Below are positions 40,260-48,737 of a stretch of DNA of 64,000 nucleotides, in pieces. A program made the position numbers and the translations under genes. The stretch is from a bacterium (lineage in GTDB: Bacteria > Myxococcota_A > UBA9160 > UBA4427). The notes beneath the pieces were generated by a model. It had not been told where the DNA came from, made no database searches, and worked only from the letters and a program-made list of their open reading frames with translations. The stretch is taken from assembly GCA_024742285.1 (NCBI GenBank), contig JANSYR010000008.1, forward strand, positions 186,001 through 250,000, written 5' to 3'. Each line of letters starts with the position of its first letter. The stretch's first letter is position 1.

Positions 40260-40874
40260 TCACTCCCGTGCGCCGTAGAGCGAGACGAGCCGGGCGATCA
40301 CGATCGCCGGGTAGAAGACGCCGACGAACGCTTCGATCGAAGCGAGCAGCCGGGTCAGCTCGTTGACGGGCACGAAGTCGCCATAGCCCGTCGTCGTGAG
40401 CGTCATGTAGCTGTAGTAGATCAGGTCGCCCACGACGCCCGGACCATCGGGCTCGAGCGTCCCCGGTGAGACGCGCTCGATCATCTGGAAGACGCCGCTG
40501 AAGCCGAGTCCGATCAGCCAGTAGAGGCAGACGGCGGCGAGGACGACGCTCGTCGTCACCTGCTGCTGCTGAAGACACCATCGGCTCATGCCGACGACGA
40601 CCCCTGCGATCAGGAGCACCTCGATCCCGATCGCGAGCTCGAGCAGCTCGGGGCCGACGACGCGCAGCCCCTCGGCGGTGAGCGCCATGCCCGTCCCGAC
40701 GACGAGCACGCTCCGCCGTCCCGTCACGAAGTAGACGCCCGTGATCATCAGGGCCGACAGGATCGCGCTCACAGCCAAGCTCCCGAGCGCGCTGCGCTCG
40801 AGCCAGGGCAGCGCGAGGATCGCCGTCGGAAGGAAGAAGAAGAGCGCGCGAGCGACGATTCCCTCGCGGCTCAG
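40260..40874 (-). CDS. Potassium-channel family protein (second of a pair)
   Basis: A 204-residue membrane protein with about five helices, ending in a pore module: LIYYSYMTLTTTGYGDFVPVN includes the K+ selectivity filter TTTGYGD, flanked by SVVLAAVCLYWLIGLGFSGVF and LASIEAFVGVFYPAIVIARLV. No ATG, GTG or TTG fits the start. The frame begins best with CTG at 40874, whose last two bases plus the next form the TGA stop of the upstream channel (CTGA overlap). It would be translated by coupling. It is a paralogue of the channel at 40871-41599. Confidence 0.8.
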   Translation of the reverse strand: MSREGIVARALFFFLPTAILALPWLERSALGSLAVSAILSALMITGVYFVTGRRSVLVVGTGMALTAEGLRVVGPELLELAIGIEVLLIAGVVVGMSRWCLQQQQVTTSVVLAAVCLYWLIGLGFSGVFQMIERVSPGTLEPDGPGVVGDLIYYSYMTLTTTGYGDFVPVNELTRLLASIEAFVGVFYPAIVIARLVSLYGARE

Positions 40875-41599
40875 CTCGGGCTCGGGATGGGAGAAGGGGC
40901 TGTCGGGCTGTCGCCGGAGGAGGACTGTACGGCGATGATCCGCGCGACGATCAGCGCCGGGAACATCGCTCCGATCACGGTCTCGAGGATGGCGAGCGAT
41001 TGGCAGAAGGGGTGGACGGGAGCGAGGTCTCCGTAGCCCAGCGTCGTGAGCGTCACGAGGCTGAAGTACGAGAGCTGCGCGAAGATCGTACCCCCGCCCT
41101 CCTGGACGAGGCCGGCGATCGCGCCCGGCGAGAACGACTCGACCGCCTCGTAGGCGCTCGCGAAGGCCAGGCTCATCAGCAGGTACGCGCACGCCGATCC
41201 GAGCACGGTGTCCTCCGTGACCTGCTTCGCGCGCAGCACCTGACGGAGGACCGTGCCGGAGAAGTAGACGTAGAATGGGGCGTGGAAGGGCGAGCCGCTG
41301 ATGGCGGCGGAGAAGCTCGAGGACACGGCGAGACCACCGACGATCGCGAGCAGCATCAGCGCGACCCCGATTGCGAAGGCCAGAAGGCGGTCGTAGACCC
41401 GCCAGAGCATCGTCGCCATCACGACCGCACCGACGAAGGCGAGCGCCATCGGGCTCCAGGACCGGGCCTGCGCGACGGATTGCAGGCCGACGAAGAGCGC
41501 GAGCGAGAGCAGCAGCACGCGGTAGCGATGGCTCCGCTTCGGCACGTCGGCGACCGCGCTCACGGCAGCACGTACCACGGTGATCGCGGCGAGGGCCAT
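40871..41599 (-). CDS. Potassium-channel family protein (first of a pair)
   Basis: A 242-residue membrane protein with several N-terminal helices (VLLLSLALFVGLQSV, MALAFVGAVVMATML, LLAFAIGVALMLLAIVGGLAV) and a C-terminal pore: QLSYFSLVTLTTLGYGDLAPVH contains filter TTLGYGD, followed by the inner helix LAILETVIGAMFPALIVARII. The architecture matches the paralogue encoded next with a four-base overlap, so they may form a mixed tetramer. The ATG at 41599 has only weak purine sequence before it. Ion selectivity for K+ is inferred from the filter. Confidence 0.87.
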   Translation of the reverse strand: MALAAITVVRAAVSAVADVPKRSHRYRVLLLSLALFVGLQSVAQARSWSPMALAFVGAVVMATMLWRVYDRLLAFAIGVALMLLAIVGGLAVSSSFSAAISGSPFHAPFYVYFSGTVLRQVLRAKQVTEDTVLGSACAYLLMSLAFASAYEAVESFSPGAIAGLVQEGGGTIFAQLSYFSLVTLTTLGYGDLAPVHPFCQSLAILETVIGAMFPALIVARIIAVQSSSGDSPTAPSPIPSPS

Positions 41600-42123
41600 C
41601 GCTCGGATCGGAGGTGTGTGCGCGTCGAGTCGTGAGGATCCATCGCCCCAAGACTAGCCCCCACCGAATGGAGTTCACTCGTCCCTGATAGGCGGGGCCC
41701 GGTCGCGACGGACCGGGCTCCGAGTCGATCGGCCACGGTCGACCGGACTCCCCAGCCGGCTGGACTTCGGCCCCCAGAGGTCCCCCGGTGCCGAAGCGCC
41801 TCTCGATCGGCCCGTTCGTGCGCGTCGTCCTCGGGCTCGTCCTCGACTCCTTCGCGGGGCTCTTCTACTCCGAGGATTGGGCCCCCTCGAGGCGCTCGAT
41901 CCCGACGACGATCGAGCCCACGCCGTCGATCAGGAGGCGGTCGCGGTCGCTTCCGAGCCGATGAGCGACCGCCCGGGCGTCTGGCTGCAGGTCCCGGCGT
42001 CGAGCGTCCTCACCGTCCGGGACGGCCAGGTCGCGATGCGGCGCTTCGAGCCCGAGAGCCCTCGAAGCCAAGGGCCCGGAGCCCCTCGGCGCCGACACCG
42101 AGTACCCACGCTAGGCTTCGCCC
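41600..42123. other. Intergenic region with degraded coding sequence
   Basis: 524 bp between the channel genes (minus) and pqiA (plus). The first 190 bp show nothing beyond a likely promoter zone, with a short A/T-richer patch at 41668-41690. The remainder looks coding but is not open in one frame; see the separate entry at 41788-42113. A minus-strand open frame at 41865-42098 overlaps it but resembles no family. Confidence 0.4.
41788..42113 (+). pseudogene. Possible frameshifted small gene upstream of pqi operon
   Basis: From GTG 41788, frame 1 reads PKRLSIGPFVRVVLGLVLDSFAGLFYSEDWAP with nearly all third positions G or C, then loses protein-like composition and ends at TGA 41964. From about 41880, the frame one base over reads LEALDPDDDRAHAVDQEAV and then RPGVWLQVPASSVLTVRDGQ with the same codon bias. 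The two halves look like one protein interrupted by a frameshift. The second half has no stop before pqiA, so the end is unclear. The family is not recognised. Confidence 0.3.
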
Positions 42124-42720
42124 GTGCTGATTCCGTGCCACGACTGCGACCTGCTCGTCAAGGAGCCGCCCGTCGCCGAGGGCGACACCGCAGTGTGTCC
42201 GCGCTGCGGCGCCCTGCTGCGCAAGCGCCGGCGCGACAGCATCGAACGGTCGCTCGCGCTCACGGTGGCCGGCGTCTTCCTCTTCGTCGTCGCAAGCTCG
42301 TTTCCCTTCCTCACCTTCGACATGCAGGGCAACGAGGTCGAGACCACGCTCGCCTCCGGCTCCTTCGATCTCTTCGCGCAGGGGCAGCCGGCCGTCGGTG
42401 CGCTGGTGCTGCTCACGACGATGGTCGCGCCGATCGCCCGACTCAGCCTGATGCTCTACGTCCTCGCACCGCTCCATCTGGGCTTTCGCGTTCGCGGCAT
42501 GGTCCCCGCCTTCCGATGGGTCGGCATCGCGAGCGGCTGGAGCATGATGGAGGTCTTCCTGATCGGCGTCCTCGTCTCGCTGGTCAAGCTCGCGGACATG
42601 GCGGACATCATTCCGGGGATCGCGATCTGGGCCTTCGCTTTGCTGATCCCGACGCTCGCCGCCATGAGCTCGGTCCTGGACCCCCAGGAGGTCTGGGACC
42701 AGCTGGAGGCGCAGCCATGA
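42124..42720 (+). CDS. pqiA: PqiA-domain inner-membrane protein (first half-size PqiA)
   Basis: A 198-residue protein. An N-terminal zinc ribbon (CHDCD at 5-9, CPRCG about 25-29) is followed by a PqiA domain with four membrane helices (SLALTVAGVFLFVVAS, ALVLLTTMVAPIARL, FLIGVLVSLVKLAD, IWAFALLIPTLAAM). E. coli PqiA carries two such halves in one chain; here they are separate genes. With PqiB and PqiC it moves lipids between the membranes or protects the envelope. GTG 42124 lacks a strong ribosome site. Its stop overlaps the next start (ATGA). Confidence 0.9.
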   Translation: MLIPCHDCDLLVKEPPVAEGDTAVCPRCGALLRKRRRDSIERSLALTVAGVFLFVVASSFPFLTFDMQGNEVETTLASGSFDLFAQGQPAVGALVLLTTMVAPIARLSLMLYVLAPLHLGFRVRGMVPAFRWVGIASGWSMMEVFLIGVLVSLVKLADMADIIPGIAIWAFALLIPTLAAMSSVLDPQEVWDQLEAQP

Positions 42721-42779
42721 GCGCTCCCGGAACAGCCGTGAGCGCTCCCGGAACGGCCATGAGCGCTCCCCGAACCGGC
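42717..42779 (+). repeat. Three tandem 21-bp repeats at the start of pqiA2
   Basis: Three consecutive 21-base units begin at 42717, 42738 and 42759. They encode MSAPGTA, VSAPGTA and MSAPRTG and differ by only a few bases, so the expansion is recent. Every unit opens with ATG or GTG, so each could act as a start codon. No Shine-Dalgarno sequence lies inside the array; the ribosome site would be GGAGGCGCAGCC before 42717, within the previous gene. Confidence 0.85.
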
Positions 42780-43469
42780 GCGTCCGAGGGGCTCCTCGTC
42801 TGCCACGAATGCGAGGCCGTCACGAAGCGCCCGGCTGTCGCGATCGCGCGCGGGCTCCACGACTTCGAGTGCCCGCGCTGCGGCGCGGCGCTGCACGCAC
42901 GGAAGCCGAACAGCCTCGCGCGGACCTGGGCGCTCGTGATCGCCGCGACGATCTGTTACGTGCCGGCGAACCTCTACCCCATCATGGCGATCACGTCGCT
43001 CGGCAAGACCCAGGCGGACACGATCCTCTCCGGCGTGTTCTTCCTGATCCATCACGACATGTGGCCCCTCGCGCTGGTGGTCTTCGTGGCGAGCTTCGTG
43101 GTCCCCCTCGCCAAGATCGTCTCGATCGTGTTCCTGCTCGTCTCGGTCCAGATCGACTCGCACTGGCGGCCCGCCGACCGCACCCGTCTCTACCGGATCA
43201 CGGAGGCGGTCGGCCGATGGTCGCTGGTCGACATCTACGTCGTCACGATCCTCGTTGCCCTCGTGAAGCTCGGCTCGCTCGCGAGCGTCGAGGCCCGGGC
43301 CGGCGCAGTCTTCTTCGGGGCCGTCGTGATCCTGACCATGCTCGCCGCGGAGAGCTTCGACCCGCGCCTCATCTGGACCCCCATCGACACGGCGGCGCGC
43401 GAGAGCACGCCGACACGGGCCGACGCCCACCCGGGAGCTAGCCATGTCCGAACCGCCCCTTCGTCCTGA
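42717..43469 (+). CDS. pqiA: PqiA-domain inner-membrane protein (second half-size PqiA)
   Basis: A 250-residue protein with the same plan as its neighbour: zinc ribbon CHECE and CPRCG, then helices TWALVIAATICYVPANLYPIM, PLALVVFVASFVVPLAKIVSI, IYVVTILVALVKLGSLAS and FFGAVVILTMLAAESFDP. The N-terminus is unusual: the first 21 codons are three near-identical heptads, MSAPGTA, VSAPGTA and MSAPRTG, each beginning with a start codon. ATG 42717 overlaps the previous stop; 42738 or 42759 could also serve. The end overlaps pqiB by 26 bases. Confidence 0.9.
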   Translation: MSAPGTAVSAPGTAMSAPRTGASEGLLVCHECEAVTKRPAVAIARGLHDFECPRCGAALHARKPNSLARTWALVIAATICYVPANLYPIMAITSLGKTQADTILSGVFFLIHHDMWPLALVVFVASFVVPLAKIVSIVFLLVSVQIDSHWRPADRTRLYRITEAVGRWSLVDIYVVTILVALVKLGSLASVEARAGAVFFGAVVILTMLAAESFDPRLIWTPIDTAARESTPTRADAHPGASHVRTAPSS

Positions 43470-45066
43470 CCCCGCCTCGACCGAGGGCGAGCCCGCCGAC
43501 GCGCTCATCCGCAAGACGCGCAACTTCTCGATCGTCTGGATCGTCCCGATCGTGGCGGCGCTCGCCGCCATCTTCGTCGCCTGGCGCGCGATCAGCGAGC
43601 AGGGTCCGACCGTGACGCTGCTCTTCGACGACGCGGAGGGCCTCGAGGTCGAGAAGACGAAGGTCAAGTACAAGAGCGTCGACATCGGGGTCGTCGAAGC
43701 GATCTCCTTCACGCGAGACCTCGAGCAGGTCGAGCTGGAGGTCAGCCTGGTCGACGGATCCGAGCCCTTCCTCACGGAGAACACCCGCTTCTGGATCGTC
43801 CGCGCGGAGATCTCGGCGGGCCACGTCAGTGGAATCGGGACCGTCCTCTCGGGCGCGTACATCGCGGTCGATTTCTCCGACGAGGGCAAGCGACAGACGA
43901 CCTTCGTCGGACTCGACAAGGCACCTGTCATCACCTCGGAGGCGGAGGGCACGACCTACTCCCTCCGCTCGGAGGCGGCGACTTCGCTCCGCGTGGGCTC
44001 GCCCGTCTACTACCGCAGCTACGACGTCGGCAAGGTCATCGCCTACGAGCTCGACGAGTCCGCGGAGTTCTTCTCGATCGACGTCTTCGTGCGCAAGCCC
44101 TACGACGCGCAGATCACGACGAGCACGAAGTTCTGGAACGCCTCGGGCCTCGATGTCAGCGTCACCGCCGAGGGCGTTCGCGTGGACACGCCGTCGCTCG
44201 TCTCGGCGCTCATCGGGGGTGTCTCGTTCGACAACTTCGCCCACGCCGCGCTGGGAAGACCCGTCGCCGAGGGGACGATCTTCGACCTGTACGAAAATCG
44301 GGACGAGAGCCAGAATCCCGTCTACCGGAGAAAGCAGCGCTATCTCGTCTACTTCGACCGATCGGTCGCGGGCCTGACGATCGGCGCTCCCGTCGAGTTC
44401 CGGGGCATCCAGATCGGGCGGGTCCTCGACGTCAAGCTCACCTACGACTACGGCGAGAGCGACTTCCGCATCCCGGTCGTGCTCGAGCTCGAGCCCGATC
44501 GCATCGAGGCCGTCGGTGACCCGGAGGAGGATGAGGCGGCCATCGAAGCGGGCTTCGCGGGACTGGTGCGCCGCGGGCTGCGCGCCGAGCTCGCGACGGG
44601 GAACATCCTGACGGGCCAGCTCAAGGTCATGCTCGGCTTCCACGAGGACGCCGAACCCGCCGAGCTGATCCAGGGCGAGCGCTACCCCGTGATCCCGTCG
44701 GCGCCCGGCGCCTTCGATCAGATCTCGAACAGCCTCGCGAGCGTCGTCGGCGAGCTCCAGGAGGTCCCGATCGCCGACATCGGCCGGCGTCTCGACGGGG
44801 TCCTGGCCGAGCTGCAGACGGCGGTGAAAAGCGTGAACGAGCTGACGGGGACCTTGAACGATGACGTCGCCCCGAGTCTCACCGCGACGCTCGAGAGCGT
44901 CGAGCGGACGCTCGCCTCCACGGATACGATGGTCGGGCCCGACTCGGCTGCGAATACCGAGCTCGACCGGATCGTGCTCGATCTCGGGGACGCCGCGCGT
45001 TCGCTTCGCCTGCTGACGGAACGCCTGGAACAACACCCCGAAGACCTGCTGCGAGGAAAGCGCTGA
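43444..45066 (+). CDS. pqiB: PqiB-like MCE-domain protein
   Basis: A 540-residue inner-membrane-anchored protein that builds a hexameric lipid-conducting tube across the periplasm. One helix (FSIVWIVPIVAALAAIFVAW) is followed by three MCE domains, beginning near GPTVTLLFDDAEGLEVEKTKVKY, GTTYSLRSEAATSLRVGSPVYYRS and RYLVYFDRSVAGLTIGAPVEFRGIQIGRV. The C-terminal 110 residues form long helices (ASVVGELQEV, LTATLESVERTL) that make the needle in PqiB. ATG 43444 lies inside the end of pqiA2. The three-MCE count matches E. coli PqiB. Confidence 0.94.
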   Translation: MSEPPLRPDPASTEGEPADALIRKTRNFSIVWIVPIVAALAAIFVAWRAISEQGPTVTLLFDDAEGLEVEKTKVKYKSVDIGVVEAISFTRDLEQVELEVSLVDGSEPFLTENTRFWIVRAEISAGHVSGIGTVLSGAYIAVDFSDEGKRQTTFVGLDKAPVITSEAEGTTYSLRSEAATSLRVGSPVYYRSYDVGKVIAYELDESAEFFSIDVFVRKPYDAQITTSTKFWNASGLDVSVTAEGVRVDTPSLVSALIGGVSFDNFAHAALGRPVAEGTIFDLYENRDESQNPVYRRKQRYLVYFDRSVAGLTIGAPVEFRGIQIGRVLDVKLTYDYGESDFRIPVVLELEPDRIEAVGDPEEDEAAIEAGFAGLVRRGLRAELATGNILTGQLKVMLGFHEDAEPAELIQGERYPVIPSAPGAFDQISNSLASVVGELQEVPIADIGRRLDGVLAELQTAVKSVNELTGTLNDDVAPSLTATLESVERTLASTDTMVGPDSAANTELDRIVLDLGDAARSLRLLTERLEQHPEDLLRGKR

Positions 45067-45068
45067 TC

Positions 45069-45683
45069 ATGAGAAGCCCCTACCTGCGTGCGCAACCTAC
45101 GACCTGCCTCGCCCTCGTCGGCGTGCTCGCCCTCACCACCCTGGCCTGCCTCGGCCGAAGCCCCGAAGTCCGGCTCCATACCCTCGGCGCGGAGCCGCGA
45201 GCCGTCGATGCCGACCGCCCGAGCGAGACCGCCGTCGTGATCGGCTCCGTGCGCTTCCCTCGCTACCTGGAGCGACCCCAGATCGTCCGCCGCCTCCCTG
45301 GCGGCGAGCTCGAGCTCGACGAGTTCAATCGATGGGCGGGCAGCTTCGAGGACAACGTCATCCGGGCGCTCGGCCTCGCCGTCTCCGAACGGCTCGGGTC
45401 GGATCGTGTCGTGACGTCGCCGGCCGATCCCGCGTTCGCCGTCGACTTCCGCGTCGCCGTTCGCTTCGACGAGCTGGTCGTCGCGGCGGACGGAACCCTC
45501 CGCATGCGCGCCGCCTGGTCGATCGCGACGGGCACTCGGGGGGAGGCGCCCGTGCTCGGACGGACCGACCGCGATCTCCCGGTCGACGGGCGCTCGACCC
45601 GCGCCCTCGTCGCAGCCCACGAGCGGTTGATCGAGGCGCTCGGGGGCGACATCGCCGCGGCGATCCAGGGAGTGCGACCCTGA
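45069..45683 (+). CDS. pqiC: PqiC-like lipoprotein
   Basis: A 204-residue outer-membrane lipoprotein of the ABC-type transport auxiliary family. The signal peptide ends TTLAC/LG. The mature part opens VRLHTLGAEPR, followed by VVIGSVRFPRYLERPQIVRRLPGGELELDEFNRWAGSFEDNVIRALG, the conserved PqiC core in which an exported domain binds the PqiB needle. ATG 45069 is two bases after the pqiB stop. It closes the pqi operon; the MscS gene converges after about 100 bp. Confidence 0.92.
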   Translation: MRSPYLRAQPTTCLALVGVLALTTLACLGRSPEVRLHTLGAEPRAVDADRPSETAVVIGSVRFPRYLERPQIVRRLPGGELELDEFNRWAGSFEDNVIRALGLAVSERLGSDRVVTSPADPAFAVDFRVAVRFDELVVAADGTLRMRAAWSIATGTRGEAPVLGRTDRDLPVDGRSTRALVAAHERLIEALGGDIAAAIQGVRP

Positions 45684-45784
45684 GCGTGGGATGGCTTCGT
45701 GGGCCCGCACCGTCGAGCCTGACGAACGAGCCCTCTCGCGGCATCCCGACCGGATCGAGGGGCTCCCGCCGCGCGGGCGCCGGC

Positions 45785-47701
45785 CTATTCGGACTCGCCT
45801 TCCGCGGCGTCGCGTGAACGCGTCGAAGAACGATTCGACGGGCTCGGGGCTTCGGACGACGATGGCCGAGTGGGCTCCGGGGCGACCCCATCCCGCAGGT
45901 GGACGTCGCGCTGAGGGAACGGGATATGCAGCCCCTCCCGGTCGAATCGAAGCTTGACCGCGCGGGTCAGGTCCCACTTCACGTCCCAGTAGTCCGCGTT
46001 CTCCACCCAGGGTGCGACCTTGAAGACGACCGCGGAGTCCCCCAGCTCGTCGACGACGAGGAGCGGCGGCGGATCCGAGAGGATGCGTTCGTCCTCCTCG
46101 AACAGCGCCTTGAAGACGCGCTCCGCGTGCTCGATGTCGTCGCCGTAGGCGATGCCGAACTTGAGATCGACGCGGCGAAGTCGCTGGTCGCTCACGTTCT
46201 TGATCACGTTTCCCCAGATCTTCGCGTTCGGAACGACCAGCGTCTGTCGATCGATCGTGAGGATCGTCGTGGAAACGAGGCTCATCTTCGAGACCTGCCC
46301 GAAGACGCCAGCCGTCTCGACGAAGTCGCCGACGTCGTAGGGCCGATAGAGCAGGATCATGGCGCCGGAAGCGAAGTTGGCCAGCGTCTCCTGAAGCGCG
46401 AAGCCCACGACGAAGCCCGCGATCCCGAGGCCGGCGAGCAGGGGTCCCGGGTCGATGCCGATCTGCGAGAGTGCGAAGAGGACGCCCAGCGCGGTGACCA
46501 GACCGGAGGTCCACGACACCAACGTGTCCTGGAGCAGCTTCGTGAACGAGAACCGCGAAGTGGACACGGCCCGCCGAACGACTCGCCCGGTGAGTCGGGC
46601 GAACACGCGCGTCACGAGGAGGATCGCCAGGAAGAGCAGGAGATCGAAGGCGACGTCCGGGCCCTTCTCCCGGAACCACGCACCCGCGCGGTCCGACGCG
46701 TCGCGAAGCAGGCGGACGACGACGTCCCCGTCCAGGATGTCGCCCGAGAGCTCGCCGGTCGTCTCGATCAGGAGCTGGCGGTACTCCGCCGTTTCCAGGT
46801 CGTAGTCGCCCATGATGCCGAGCGTCTCGCCGAAGCTGGTCGTCACGGACTCGAGGCGCCGCTCCTCGAAGACGAGCTCTGCCTTGAGCTCCGCGTCGTC
46901 CGGGCTGACCTCGAGATCGCGCTGGAGCGATTCGATGCGACCGTCCAGGAACTCGAGCCAGGCGGCGAGAGAGTCGGCGCGGCGCTCGATGTGCGTGGTC
47001 AGCCAGTTGCGGCCCGTCGTTGGGTCGAGCCCGACGGCTTCCACCCCCTCGAGATGCTCCTGCATCGCGGCATAGAGACGGTCGAGCATCTCCATGTCGT
47101 CGAGCGCCTTCTGCTCTCGCTTCCGGCGCGTGGCGGGATCGAGCTCCTCGAGCGGGGTGCGACTCCGCTGGACCTGCTGCTCGGCCTCGACGATCAGCTC
47201 GCCGATCCGGCCGGTGGTCGGCCCCATCTGGCGCTTGACTTCGCGCTCGAGGTCCGCCGTCTCGAGGCCCTCCCCTTGCTGTGCGAGCAGGTTCCCCGCC
47301 TGCTCGTGAAGCAGCGCGAGATACTCCAGTCGCATGTCGCCCATGCGCGCGAGGAGAACGCTGCGATCCTCGCCGCGCGCTGCCACGAGCTCCTCTTCCA
47401 GCCCGTCGTAGCGCTCGACGAGCGTCTCCATCTCGCCGCGACGCTCGGCCGCCTCCGCGACGAGTGGGTGGAGCTCCCTTTCTTCCGCCGCTTCGACCGC
47501 TTCCTCGACCGCCTCCTCGGCGTCGTCCGCGGGCGCGTCGGCGGGCGCCGTGGCCACCGGCTCCGAGGCTTCCTGGGCCGCGGCGATGGAGGCCGGAAGC
47601 CCCGCGAGCAGAGCACACACGAGCCCCAGCAGCAGCGCCGAGGGGCACGGGCGAAGCACGGAACCCCACCCGTGCGACGTTGTACGAGACCACGCGCTCA
47701 C
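45785..47701 (-). CDS. Large MscS-family mechanosensitive channel
   Basis: A 638-residue inner-membrane channel. After a signal peptide (core ALLLGLVCALLAGLPASIAAAQ) there is an acidic periplasmic region of about 300 residues, rich in coiled-coil sequence (ERRGEMETLVERYDGLEEEL; LDDMEMLDRLYAAMQEHLEG). Membrane helices begin near 335, and the MscS pore region is GIAGFVVGFALQETLANFASGAMIL with the beta domain PYDVGDFVETAGVFGQV. GTG 47701 is listed, but GTG 14 codons later (LRPCPSALLLG) would give a cleaner signal peptide. It relieves turgor on osmotic downshock. Confidence 0.9.
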   Translation of the reverse strand: MSAWSRTTSHGWGSVLRPCPSALLLGLVCALLAGLPASIAAAQEASEPVATAPADAPADDAEEAVEEAVEAAEERELHPLVAEAAERRGEMETLVERYDGLEEELVAARGEDRSVLLARMGDMRLEYLALLHEQAGNLLAQQGEGLETADLEREVKRQMGPTTGRIGELIVEAEQQVQRSRTPLEELDPATRRKREQKALDDMEMLDRLYAAMQEHLEGVEAVGLDPTTGRNWLTTHIERRADSLAAWLEFLDGRIESLQRDLEVSPDDAELKAELVFEERRLESVTTSFGETLGIMGDYDLETAEYRQLLIETTGELSGDILDGDVVVRLLRDASDRAGAWFREKGPDVAFDLLLFLAILLVTRVFARLTGRVVRRAVSTSRFSFTKLLQDTLVSWTSGLVTALGVLFALSQIGIDPGPLLAGLGIAGFVVGFALQETLANFASGAMILLYRPYDVGDFVETAGVFGQVSKMSLVSTTILTIDRQTLVVPNAKIWGNVIKNVSDQRLRRVDLKFGIAYGDDIEHAERVFKALFEEDERILSDPPPLLVVDELGDSAVVFKVAPWVENADYWDVKWDLTRAVKLRFDREGLHIPFPQRDVHLRDGVAPEPTRPSSSEAPSPSNRSSTRSRDAAEGESE

Positions 47702-47735
47702 GACGGAACCTGCTGAGGCGAGGGGCGAGAATGCC

Positions 47736-48737
47736 CTAGAAGTTGAATCGGACGTTCACGCCACCGAAGCCGGCATCGTCGTAGTCCGAGGACGACAAGC
47801 CGTTGCCGTTCTTGTCCTCGAGCCGGAACTGCCCGTCGGCCGTGACGCCGCCGTAGCCTTCGACGGTCACGGTGTCGGTCACGCGATAGCCGACCGTGAT
47901 CTTGGCCACGGTCGCTTCTTCCTCGCCGACGCCGTCTCGTCGGATGCCCGTGCCGGGCAGACCGCCGCGATCGCCGTTCAGGCGGAAGAGCTCGCGACGG
48001 ACGCCGATTCCGGCCGCCACCGTCATCCGGTCGAAGGCGTACTGGATGCGGAACTCACCGCCGCGCGAGGTATCGGCCTTGAGGCCGAGGGTCAGGCCAT
48101 CCGTGATCAGCCAGTTGAAGAGGACGAAGGGCTGGATGCGCGCGTCCTTCTCGATCTCGGTGAGCGCGAGGACGCCTACGGCGACCGTCAGACTCTCGCC
48201 CTTCCAGGCACCGGCGAGCGCACCGCCGCCGCGGAGGGCGTCGCCGAACTGTGCGCCGCCCTCTCCGGAGAACTCCCCGATCGGGGCCACGAGGATCGAC
48301 CAGCTCTCGTTCACGGCGAACGCGAAGGTCGGCATGACCCGGATCACGTGCACGGTGTTCCACGGGTCCGTGCTGTTCGCGCCGACGAAGGTGCCGCTGA
48401 AGTCGTAGCCCACGGCGCGGTACTGGGTCTTGATCGTCACGCCCACGTCGTCGGAGAGCTTCCGCGAGAGATCTACGCCGCCGGAAGCCATCCAGTAGCT
48501 GAAGTCGCCTCGTCGATCGAGCTTCGTCTCGCCCTGGTACTCGAAGCCCGTGCGAGCCTGAGTGCGCCACGCCGATTCCTCGGCGGGCCGCGTCGCTGCG
48601 GTCCCCGTCCAGTGGTCCTCGCCGTCGTCCGCGGCGGCGGCGGACATCGGCACCAGGAGGAGGGCCAAGAGCGCGACCGCAGCCGGGGCAGCACGCAGTC
48701 CCAGTCGTTCGATCGAGAGGACGTCGACGGTCTTCAT
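47736..48737 (-). CDS. Outer-membrane beta-barrel protein
   Basis: A 333-residue exported protein. The signal peptide ends VPMSAAAA, and the rest alternates hydrophobic and polar residues as in antiparallel barrel strands (VGVTIKTQYRAVGYDFSGTF, VTVEGYGGVTADGQFRLED). The last residue is an aromatic Phe in VNVRFNF, the signal for BAM insertion. ATG 48737 follows AGGAGCTCGCGAG; the open frame to 48959 has no ribosome site. It could be a porin or substrate channel, but no specific family was recognised. It is separated from the MscS gene by 34 bp. Confidence 0.82.
   Translation of the reverse strand: MKTVDVLSIERLGLRAAPAAVALLALLLVPMSAAAADDGEDHWTGTAATRPAEESAWRTQARTGFEYQGETKLDRRGDFSYWMASGGVDLSRKLSDDVGVTIKTQYRAVGYDFSGTFVGANSTDPWNTVHVIRVMPTFAFAVNESWSILVAPIGEFSGEGGAQFGDALRGGGALAGAWKGESLTVAVGVLALTEIEKDARIQPFVLFNWLITDGLTLGLKADTSRGGEFRIQYAFDRMTVAAGIGVRRELFRLNGDRGGLPGTGIRRDGVGEEEATVAKITVGYRVTDTVTVEGYGGVTADGQFRLEDKNGNGLSSSDYDDAGFGGVNVRFNF

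Noticed and set aside
41865-42098. 77-codon minus-strand frame
   Set aside because: It overlaps the plus-strand coding-like sequence, has no ribosome site and no family similarity. Its G+C-rich third positions are not distinctive in this genome.
44718-47693. 991-codon open frame on the minus strand
   Set aside because: It overlaps pqiC, part of pqiB and the MscS channel in wrong frames. Arg/Gly/Pro-rich composition marks it as a shadow of G+C-rich coding DNA.
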